A stretch of 64,000 bases of DNA from Isoperla grammatica (Eukaryota; Arthropoda; Insecta; Plecoptera; Perlodidae). Shown one piece after another: positions 22,452 through 34,400 of this stretch. Made by a program: the position numbers and the translations under genes. The stretch covers positions 46,888,361 through 46,952,360 of the forward strand of contig OX246743.1 in the NCBI GenBank assembly GCA_945910005.1, given 5' to 3'. Under the pieces are notes generated by a model, which saw only the letters and a list, made by a program, of their open reading frames with translations, searched no databases and was not told the origin of the DNA. Numbering within the stretch: position 1 is the first letter of the stretch; every line of letters begins with the position of its first letter.

Positions 22452-25400
22452 CTGAAACAAGGAGATACATTGTGAATTTCTACAACATATCGAGAAAGGA
22501 TAAATGAACATAATGTGGCATACGTTGATATTTCTGCCTTTGGGATAGAGGTAAACAAAAAAAAACGTCATAATCATATCATAAATTTGCCTTGTAATTA
22601 TATGTTCTTCAAAAACTACTAATTTTATAAACGGCGATCCATCAATTTGGTGCATATATCCGCGGATAACAGGGAATATCTATCTGGACGCCACTGGTCT
22701 CTACGACAAGACAAGGCTATACCCGTTCCATCACACGTGGTCGTTCCTCCAGAGATTTGACCTTCTGTGGTGGCAGCTGGGTCAATCCGCCCGTGCACGT
22801 GCTGCAACCATGACTGCATTAGCACGTCTGGTGCACCCTTGTACCTTATATTGCCCTTTAACGAACGTAACACGCCACTAATTGTGGTCTTCACACACGC
22901 TGCACTTGGCCATAGCGCGCCACGCCTTGTGACATCGTTACCGTTAGACATTGGATCCGCTGCACCACCCAACCATCGTACGCCAGGCTTGACCACTATG
23001 CGGTGAACAAATATATACAAGACTTGGGCGGGGGGGACGTATTTTACTGAATAATTTCATCACTTAACATCTTTAAATGAACGATCCTATAGAGGTTTTC
23101 ACACCGTTACGTTGTAGTAAAGCAGTATTTATATAATAGACTCTTATAGAATTCTTTTTTTTTTTATACATCCATAGTTGTATGTACATATTATGGTGTT
23201 GGTGATGTCAAAATAACTGGGCTCGAATCCAAGACCGTTAACTTATGATTAACCCATATGAAGATAGGGGGCTGGGACAAACGACCAACCGCCAAAGACT
23301 TCAGTTCAGATCACTTATATTTGACGGAGGGAGGGGTGTGGGGGAGGGGGCACATTTGTGAACCTCTGCATTGTACATATAGTCAGAATGCTGTTGAAAT
23401 GTCTTATTACCTTAGAAGCGAGGCAGCCGATTGCATCCCCGCTAGTATATCCTCCGAGGAGCTACCGCTGTACCCCGAGTAGTTGGTCTCGGCGGCCGCT
23501 AGATCGCCGCAGTGTCGCTTCTTGTTGTTGTTGTTGTTGTTGTTGTTGTTTGCCTCGTGCTCCTCGCCGGGTCTGTGTACCAGCCATAGGGGCGAGTGAG
23601 CCACGGGAGGCGACGCGTACACGTAGTTCTGTTGGTGTCCGCCAGGCGGCAGGTATTGGTCGAACTCGGAGTTGTCGACCAATCCCTCGTCGAGAGGATC
23701 GACGCCCGTTAGGTCGCCGAAGTCGATAAGTCGCTGGTTTTCGCCTGGGGACAAAGCGATGGTCTTTGAAAACAAATCACTGGCAGTCTATTGTTTGGTA
23801 TACGGCGAATGTATAATTTTGAGAGAATGTTGAGTAGTTTTATTTTACATTACTTAATATGAGTATTTGAAGTATAAAGAGACGCCATATTGAATGTGGG
23901 CGTGTCCCACCCACCCAGAATATCGGATACAGCCGGCTTGGTGGAGGTGCCGGGTTGTGTATTTTCAACCTCCTGTCTCTTTCTCAGGACATGCAATATT
24001 ATTTATAATATCATAAACGGAAGAATTGATGTTTATATTCTGGCTGACGAAATAAAAATAAAAAAAATTGAAATTAATTGAAAAACGGAAATTATTAAAA
24101 TAATGGTAACAGAAAATAAAATTTAGCACAAGTACCAAACAGACGCAAATTGATATATTATTGAAAATAAGATACCATAACTCGTTTATTATGTTTTAAT
24201 TGGTGTGTGTGAGTGTGGGGTGGGGGTATATCACATCCACATGGACACTCCGTTACGAGGTCACAAGTAGTATAACTTAGCGAGTCTTGTGAATCCGGGC
24301 CCTAAAGTTGAGTCGCGGTGAAATACTGAGTGAGTTCATTCGGAGTAAGAATATTATACGGCTGCCCTTAGGGGAGGCCGTTATACTCTTGCCAGGCATA
24401 TATATTTTTATATGACGTTTATTTATTAAAAACAGTAAATTAATGTTTGTCTACCAAATATGATACCACCGAAACAACTAGTTAAACGGTATCAGACTTA
24501 AGCTAATGTAAATAACGAGTAGCGCGCGGTTTATCCGGATGGAGAGTGTTATCAGTAACTTTAGCAGAGACCGTCTGTCAAATATTACCAAGGATGAGTT
24601 TTATTTCGTAAGATAGCGGTGAGCAATAAAACCCGGCGGACATCGTTTCTAAACGGAAGAAGATCATTTTGCGCTCAAACAAGTTTAAGTGGAAACCATT
24701 AAAATTAAAAGCTAATAAACTGAGACTTGGGTGGCTCCTAGATTGACACTGGATAGAGAGACTCGACCTCATGCAGTATATGTGCGTAATACGGGAGAGT
24801 GTTGTAACTATAATGTAAGTGTAACGCTCTGTCTCATTGGGCCGCATGGGCGACCTAAATGCGATTAATAGTTTGACCTATATGCATTAGTTGTACAACT
24901 AGTTCAAGGTTATTAACGAGCTCTGATCACGATGGTGACAGTGAAGGGTTTTTACTGGAATGTCCATGTCCTTAAAGTATATACGACAGCGACATTTGAA
25001 AATATCCATTTTACTTACAATATTCGTACTCCTTTTCCAGTAGGTAAAATCGGTATTTTCAAATGACGCTGTACGTTGTATACTTTTACCGATTATTATG
25101 ATAATATTTTTAAGACTATAACCACAGATCTATAACTATTCCGTCTATCCCCTGGCGGGGGTTAGGTACTTGGTAGTTCGCCTAGCCCCCGCCAGGGGAT
25201 TTACGGACCATCGTTGATTGATATCCAGCAGGCTGTAACTCGCTATAGTACTCGAACCTACCGTTAGAGTGTGTATGGTGCGCTGCGGATAAGTGGTGGT
25301 TGGACGATCCCCTTCTGTCGCCGCAGTTGGGGGTGGTGGGGGGTGTGGGGGGCCCGTGGCCGCTCTGTGGGGACCCGTTGGACCCCAGACTCTGGGGGGA

Positions 25401-28400
25401 CGTGGGGTCCCCACTCATGCTGTCCTCCTGCTTGCACGTCCGGCTGGAACAATAAGAGACGGGTCATCACTTGTTGCACAACCACATCTACTTGTTTATT
25501 TCGAGGGAGGGACCATATTTTACTAGGGTTGGTGTAAAACATGTTCGTACACATGCATCCGTAAAATGTTAGCTATACATTGACAAAACACTATGGGTAG
25601 TAAAGGTGTGTGAAGTTAAGGTTGCAAGCAAGTGGTACATCCCCCTCCCCCCGCCCCCAGATATTATTCCCGTCTCTCACCTGAACATGACCCCGTGACC
25701 CTGGCCCTGCCCCCTGGACGGCGGCGCCTCGTTGCCACCCCCAGCCGCCGCCCCCTTCATCCCCTTGCGCCTGCGGGGCTGGTATTTGTAGTCGGGGTGT
25801 TCCCGCTTGTGGATCACTCGGAGACGCTCGGCCTCCTCGATGAATGGACGCTTGTCTCCGTCGCTTAGCAACCTGGACACAACAAACACATGTCGCTTAG
25901 CAACCTGCACACAACAAACACATGTCGCTTAGCAACCTGCACACAACAAACACATGTCGCTTAGCAACCTGCACACAACAAACACATGTCGCTTAGCAAC
26001 CTGCCTACAACAAACACATGTCGCTTAGCAACCTGCACACAACAAACACATGTCGCTTAGCAACCTGCACACAACAAACACATGTCGCTTAGCAACCTGC
26101 ACACAACAAACACATGTCGCTTAGCAACCTGCACACAACAAACACATGTCGCTTAGCAACCTGCACACAACAAACACATGTCGCTTAGCAACCTGCACAC
26201 AACAAACACATGTCGCTTAGCAACCTGCACACAACAAACACATGTCGCTTAGCAACCTGCACACAACAAACACATGTCGCTTAGCAACCTGCACACAACA
26301 AACACATGTCGCTTAGCAACCTGCACACAACAAACACATGTCGCTTAGCAACCTGCACACAACAAACACATGTCGCTTAGCAACCTGCACACAACAAACA
26401 CATGTCGCTTAGCAACCTGCACACAACAAACACATGTCGCTTAGCAACCTGCACACAACAAACACATGTCGCTTAGCAACCTGCACACAACAAACACATG
26501 TCGCTTAGCAACCTGCACACAACAAACACATGTCGCTTAGCAACCTGCACACAACAAACACATGTCGCTTAGCAACCTGCACACAACAAACACATGTCGC
26601 TTAGCAACCTGCACACAACAAACACATATCGCTTAGCAACCTGCACACAACAAACACATGTCGCTTAGCAACCTGCACACAACAAACACATGTCGCTTAG
26701 CAACCTGCACACAACAAACACATGTCGCTTAGCAACCTGGACACAACAATACATTCATCTTTGTGTGGTGTTTGACGATGTACTGAACCGTTTCGTCATA
26801 TTATGCCCCTTTGTGCCCTCTCACGACAGACACAACTATACTCTCCATAACCAGGGCCACTGAAATTAGACTAGATGCATTCTGGTGGCAAGAAGTTGAA
26901 CTATTACGAGGAGAAGTACAATGTTTTGTATTTTGTGACGCAGATAACGAGGTTGCTTAGCAGCGCTATCTATATTTGTAAGCCTGGGTCTCCAACTCCC
27001 TGGGCCCATTCGGGAAGAACAGTTTTGAACAAAAAGGCTGCCGAATCTCAATATAAAATATGATATGCTGTTGGCCTATAGTTGGTAGGCGTCGGTCTCA
27101 CGGTAGGCTACTGTGACCGACTGTGTCGAGTGTCGGGAACTCACATATAGGCCTAAGGGAACATAATGAAGTAGTACCGACGTTTATCAGCCACACAGAA
27201 GCCATGTGGACTGTTTCTTCCTCGTAATTTTCGCCGCGTGTAATTGGGTACTTGATAATGCTCAGCAAGTACTTGGCCCATGCGGATCACCCACGACCGC
27301 GACCACTTTGCGCTCTGTTCTGTCTGGAAGTGGTTGAGCATGGCGGCTACTTGTTTGTGTGGCCGGCCAACATCCGTCAATGCCATGTTAGACGAGACAG
27401 TAACACACGAGTATACCCAACTGTCATGGCGACGAGGTGTATTAGAAAGGGTTCCCAACCTAACAAGCTCAAATTGTACCAACTTACTTCTCTAGTTCCT
27501 ACACTATCTACTTGAAACAGATATTTATATACGATTGTGTATTAATTGGTTGCTATAATGATGAGTGCTTGTACACTCTACTAATCTGAAGAATGCCTTT
27601 ACGAATGTGTGAAAGAACGCCGGGAATTTGTTGACTTTCGTTGAACAAGTGTGCATGGTGGATAAGATCTATAGTATATTACGGTATTAGATTACATGCA
27701 AATAAAATAAAATCTTTTCGGATGGGACGTAAAGCCGATGATTGGTCGACAACAGAAGGTTTACCCGCATACCGTCAGCATCATGATTTCTCGGTTGTTG
27801 CAAATACAGAATAAATCAATCAATGATTTCGCTTTCTCTCTTCATCTCCGATAATCGATTGGCTATTGTATTGTCGTAGTTGAAGTACTGACAAGTGTTG
27901 GGCTACTTGAATCTCGCTCGTCGTTATCATAGCCAACTGATTTATGGGTACTCGAGTGGGCGGGCGATAGCGGCGGCGTCTGTAGCATTACGAGTCAAGT
28001 GGACTGTACATTGCGTTGCACTGATAACTCCACGAGGGGGGGGAAGGGGGGGGGGGGGGACTTTTGCGCACTTTTGAGACATTCTCACGTGTTTTCAATT
28101 GACTGAAAGTGACTAACGGGTGCGAGACTGCTAGAACGTTGGAATGTTGGGTTCTGCGGTCAGGGGGGGGGGGGGGGGAGATTGATTCACACTTGAGATT
28201 GTGTGATAACATCGCAGTGAGAGAAGGATTGCGAGTTTGGTAAACTACCACAGATATTACTAATTAGTAATTATACACTAGTAGTGGTAGTATACCCAGC
28301 GATAACACTTATGCTTTATACAATATGAATGTATTATAATAAAGAGGCAGACCACGTATTAGGCCCCTACACCTTATAGATTACAAAAACTAGACAAATG

Positions 28401-31400
28401 TAATTCCTTTTATTTCTTGCCTTGAATTCAAGGTTCAAAGAACCAAGAACTTCCTGAAGTTTCCGACACCTTATGATGCCTGATGGGGCTGTGGCCGGCC
28501 ATGGGGGCTCCGTATTAGACCAGTAAACAGAACGCACGCGTCGTCTTTAGCTTCGTTATCACCAAGCAGTGATGACTCATACGCGCGTTAAAGATGGCTG
28601 ATCTAAGTAAATAAACCGACAGATATACTAACCATGAGTTATCTACTAGATACATCAGCGGGATTTGTTTATGTGTAGTCTGGCTTGGACTTAATAGTAG
28701 TAACTGATTTACTGGACCTACAGCTGATTACTATAAACTAGCCCCGGACGTCGGCTGGGCTGTCGCATAAGCGTTTTAGCTATAGCTTCAGTAGCTGCTT
28801 CGCAATATGACCATTGTGCATTTGTGAAGAAACACTAAATTTCGTTGTTGTATTTTATTTTCTATTTTGCATTGGCCCTTTGAAAAAAAGTATTAATTTT
28901 ATGAGGCCATATTGAGGAATCGTTTTGACTGGGGTACATTTATGAAGAGTCGAAGTATTTACAATGGTAGCTGCTACACCAAAACCATTTTACCATGATT
29001 TGACATTGATAAATTTCACGCTGGATGAAGTTGTATGTATTTTAATAAGGAATAACATTTCTCTTAGACATAGTATCACAAAGATGCGCAAAGACGTTAT
29101 ACTGAGTTCCGCTTTTGAGCGGGAATGAGAATTCAAACTTGACTCAATACTTTTCAAACAGAAACCAGTCATGCTCGGTGTTTATTTTTACCCGTGTGAA
29201 TCATTTGGCAAATAATAATTTAAAAACCGCGTGTTTCCTATTCGCAGCCGCCGATACAGAAGACAAACAGTGACTCATGCGCAGTGCAGTACTTGTGCAC
29301 TGGTGATCGGTCATGTCTTGCCCGTTGAGTTGTTTGCATGGCCAGGCTGTTCATGTTGGTTCTCGTGGGTGGGTTACTTGTTAGTTAATAGTTACTAGCG
29401 GTAGTGTGCTTGGGTCTAGTACACACGGCCACCGGTATCAACGTTATGTGATCAAGGTACAACTTCTTATGGCGCAAGTGTCTCTTCTACAAAGGGCAAA
29501 CAGCGCAAGCAGGCAATAACCAGGAGACGCCGGAGGTTTGGGGTGCTGCCCCAATCTTAGCCTCGCAGGGATTTTTTACGGTAAATTAATCAATTTCAAG
29601 ATCTCAAATTTGATCTAGGACCCTTAGATAGAACTATTCACCGTCCTCTGTTGTATATCTTCAACTATAACAATGCGCAACAATAAAAACTAGCTTCAAA
29701 ATGCTATCTCAAGGTGCAGTTTTCATTGTTGTAGATTGTTGTCATTGAGGACTGTGATTCATTCTATCTAAGAGTCCTGGATCAATTTTGAAAATAATCT
29801 GTCTGATTAAAACGTAACACATTTTGAATATTTGTTTTGAAACTATATGCAGACAGATCTTGATAATATATTCAGCGCAGAATCATTTGAACATGTCTAT
29901 ATTGAATCTCATTTTAAAGATACGAACAAAAAAATCTCACATTTTCATGTTATTTTTAAATCAATTCTCAGGTAACTTCATGACGTCACAGTGTAGAATG
30001 CATGTAAGATATTACCCACACGTCTTATTAGGCATTACTCATTAGCACCGGCTAATTGCTACGCGCCTCCACACACCCATACACGATACACGTCACTTGA
30101 TTCGCTCGCCACGATCTGCACACACGTGATACGGTGCAGAACACACCTTAGTTTGCCCCCACAATACACACAGCTAAGACGAGAACACGAACAAAACTAT
30201 GGTCGGTTGTAAAAAAAAAAAAAAAAAACACGACTGCAGAATTCATATTTGATATTCTTCATATTGCTATCCGCTTAGAACAGGGGCGGATTGGAGACAA
30301 ATTTATTTTAGACCATGGTAATTTGAAATAAAACGGTCTTCTCAATTCCCATTTTCCCCCCTTTACATCCTGCTTGTCCCTTTCCTCCAAACACCCCCGA
30401 CGTATTATGATCTAGTTGTCGAGTACGATGCTAAACATGAAGTAATCAACACGAATAAAATGTATGATTGAATCTTGCCATACATATATAACATAGAAGA
30501 AACACACTTGGAAAATAATAAATTCATAGATATTAATAAAATGAACTAGGGTAATGAATGATGGTTGTAGTGGTTTACAAGTAGTTGGGCAGCCACTCAC
30601 AAGTGTCAAGAGAGCCACAGCTCGTTACGGCGTCTGCTCTCTGTTACCCGACTGGCTAATGACAACAGCTCTTCAAGATGGCTGTGCCTCACTCGAACAT
30701 TCCTTAGCACACATTTTATATACAAAGATAATGTGATGTTATTTGTCGTGGAGTGTCTCGGTCGGCTGATAGGGATGGCTGTATGGCTGTATGGCTGTAT
30801 GGCTGTATGGCTGTATGGCTGTATGGCTGTATGGCTGTATGGCTGTATGGCTGTATGGCTGTATGGCTGATGGCTGTATGGCTGTATGGCTGTATGGCTG
30901 TATGGCTGTATGGCTGTATGGCTTTATGGCTGTATGGCTGTATGGCTGTATGGCTGTATGGCTGTATGGCTGTATGGCTGTATGGCTGTATGGCTGTATG
31001 GCTGTATGGCTGTATGGCTGTATGGCTGTATGGCTGTATGGCTTTATGGCTGTATGGCTGTATGGCTGTATGGCTGTATGGCTGTATGGCTGTATGGCTG
31101 TATGGCTGTATGGCTGTATGGCTGTATGGCTGTATGGCTGTATGGCTGTATGGCTGTATGGCTGTATGGCTGTATGGCTGTATGGCTGTATGGCTGTATG
31201 GCTGTATGGCTGTATGGCTTTATGGCTGTATGGCTGTATGGCTGTATGGCTGTATGGCTGTATGGCTGTATGGCTGTATGGCTGTATGGCTGTATGGCTG
31301 TATGGCTGTATGGCTGTATGGCTGTATGGCTGTATGGCTGTATGGCTGTATGGCTGTATGGCTGTATGGCTGTATGGCTGTATGGCTGTATGGCTGTATG

Positions 31401-34400
31401 GCTGTATGGCTGTATGGCTGTATGGCTGTATGGCTGTATGGCTGTATGGCTGTATGGCTTTATGGCTGTATGGCTGTATGGCTGTATGGCTTTATGGCTG
31501 TATGGCTGTATGGCTGTATGGCTGTATGGCTTTATGGCTGTATGGTCGTCTTGCATGGTCTCAAGCCCCCCGGTAGAGACAAGTAGACACAGTATAACAG
31601 AGCGTAGTCTCGGTAGACACAGTCAAGTAGACACGGTAGAGTCAAGTATAGACACGGATAACAGAGCGTAGTCTACCGCGGTACCTTTCACTGTGATTTG
31701 TGTTACGTACTACGCGGTACATGTGTTTCTTCGTAACTTAAAACTGGAATTCAATATTAAAATTTGGAATGATTTGGCGAGCAGTATTATCAAAAAACTA
31801 CAGGCTCACATACAACAAAATGGGTTTGAATACGATTACTTTTCGATAAAATTAAACAATTGAAATGTTATTGAAATGGTATAATTTTATTTAAATACAA
31901 ATCAACTTTGCATTTTCTGTAATATCTAGCCCAGCATCGTGAACGCATTTTGATATTGAATATAATTTAAAAAATACGCACAAAAAACCTTAATTGTTCA
32001 CACGCTTTTGAAGCCGTGAGCCAGAGCATTGTCTTATACACACTTGTAAACCCAAACTGGCCAGTACGCCACTGCAACTCAACAACCAATGGAACACTGA
32101 GACTGGAGACTGAGCTAACAATCGTTTTCGGATGAGCTGATGCTGGTGTGTGTTTAGTAAAGACCAAGATAACCCAAACACGCATCGTTTACTTTTCAAA
32201 CAGGCTAACAATAATATTATCTTAATTACTTCGCATAATTAAACTGCACATCTATTTTTGTAGACAAAGATAATTATTTCCTAGAAAGTTGAAGAAACGG
32301 ATGCTTATTTTTTTTTTTCTTGAGAGCGGTTGGAATTATAATTGGTACACGTTGTGATATCTCTGGTGTATTGTTAATTTGTCCGCTGATATGGGAGCCC
32401 AAAGGTCTTGGTGAGCGCCCAGATAACCCTTAACACTGGCACAGGCTGGTTTTAGGACGCGATAGATAGGACACGTGGCCGATGGTGGTATCTGCTCACG
32501 TTTTCAGTTAGAGAGGTGTCCAATTGTCTTCGAACGCATTGATTGATTGATGAGAAGAATCTACATTCCAAACCGATATCAAAGTATCGAACAAGGTATA
32601 GATGTCATCTTCTGCAATTTTTTTTTGTTTTTCGTGGAATGAATCCACTGATGGGTTTGAAACAGTCATGCAATTGGACTCAAGCACCTTACATTATGTT
32701 CATTACCAATTTTACTGTGCGTTTGTTGAATTTTTGCACATATTCCAAATTAGGTCCGACTACTATTTTACCCTTCCACGTTATCTTGTATTATAATTAT
32801 ATTACTTTCCTTCGTGTCCCCACCCTTGAAAAACAACCGTCTGCATCGGTGTATATGTTATTCATTGATCCGAGTACCATTTATTATTTATTTGTTACTA
32901 TATATGTATATTTGGCTGGATTTCTTTAGATTCTTGGCGCTTACAATTCATAGTTACAATACACCTAAACACCAACTGTATTTGCCTATTTAGCCGGCTT
33001 CAAGGCCCTCCCTGTAACACCAACCTGCCGACACCCCGGCGGTCACCCATCCAACCCGCGGCCAGACACAATGTTATCTAACGCGAGTCCGTCACGTCAC
33101 CTATACCTCGTTATCTGCACACGTGGTGGCGCGTGCCGTGATGACAAGCAAGCAAACACGAGACACCGCCAACAAAGGGCCAGTTATAAAGACCAGAACC
33201 TCGTCTTCAAATAACACGGAATAGAAAGGGTTCGGCTGAAAGAGAATTACTGTGTCCCGGAAAAACATCTGGAGTCTTGTGATAAGGTTTCTTTTCTTGT
33301 CGGCTAAGCTAGATTGTGATAGGGCTGTTACTGAAAGGTAAGTTGACTTTCTTTAACAGGAATCAACAATAGGAGGGGGGGTAAAAATCCATACAGCTGC
33401 GTATACGTAGATAATATCAGACAACGGGAAATTATCGTTGATAAGGAACTAGGAAATAAAAACACGGCAACAAACAAACAATATATTGGCCCGAGAACGC
33501 GAAGTGTTTGCTGGGATATCCGCTGGTGTGGGGTAATTGAAGTAGGGGTCCTAACACAGGTGTTTTGCGATGGTGAATACTGGAGTTTTCCAGTGGGGTA
33601 TAGATATAACAGTGGGCGAAAGATTTTGTTCATTTATAGATCTAGCACAATTGTTTGTATGAGCTCAAAACTACATTCAACCCCCTTTGTGTCATAATTT
33701 AAATTACAATACTATTCCGAACACCCCATGCGTCCTTATTTAGTCCTTCAGCGTTCTTTATTAGTCATTCAGCGTCCTCATAGCATCCACAACGGCTACG
33801 GGGACTCGCAACGTACGCGGAGAATCAAAACCCTCACAAAGAAAGAATTGCAACCTGTGACTTTTCGACGGCCTAGTTTGCACATCAAAGGAGTTTTGGC
33901 GTCAGTCAGCTAGAACAATGCTTATCGCTGTTTTGTAAGTAACTGACATTGATATGGCGGGCCGGTCTCTGTGGTCAGTTGTGCTGACTCGGTCCTACGA
34001 CAACAGTTGAAACCCCTTTCGCCCGGACATTGTGTTGTAATAATCGCATGGCTTCGTTTCATTGTATGTGATATGTAACAACGGTCTACTGTACAGTGTA
34101 CACACAGTACCTTATCTACTGGCCGTTTCATGCACGCTGATCCGACGAGAATCAAAACAGATTCCATGCGTTCTTTCACCAATTTGTAAACGTAGTCTTT
34201 CGCTTAACACGCCCCCTGTTCCAGGTAACCTAACGAGGTTCGCAATTGATCCCTAATAGACCTGTTTCAATAAGATGGTAGTAACTAGAAGTAGAAAATG
34301 TTGTTGATCTAAAATAAAATCAAACATTTAGATTTTCCCATTGCAATCGGTGGCATTTTCACACACGTTTGTAGACTGTTTCGTAGATAATAATTGTATG

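Larger units (their letters stand above)
23745..25204 (-). other. SoxE: SoxE intron 4 (1460 bp)
   Basis: Donor C|GTAAAT at 25204, acceptor CCCCAG at 23745, phase 1. It contains a strong hairpin at its 5' end (25147-25200) and a 113-bp inverted-repeat element (24974-25086). Confidence 0.92.

Noticed and set aside
25145..25554. Other frames over SoxE exon 4
   Set aside because: Pro/His- or Gly/Trp-rich translations are shadows of the exon that codes GPPTPPTTP and joins in phase to exons 3 and 5.
25862..26757. The 32-bp array as a CRISPR array
   Set aside because: Units are contiguous with no unique spacers, the DNA is animal, and the unit matches the adjacent splice junction.
30753..31671. 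Long plus-strand frames of 261-277 codons and a 170-codon minus frame
   Set aside because: They are the (ATGGCTGT)n array read in different phases. The unit has no stop codon in any frame, so openness carries no coding information.
32543..32929. 128-codon plus-strand frame in SoxE intron 2
   Set aside because: Hydrophobic, T-rich translation without motifs; such frames are common in AT-rich introns.
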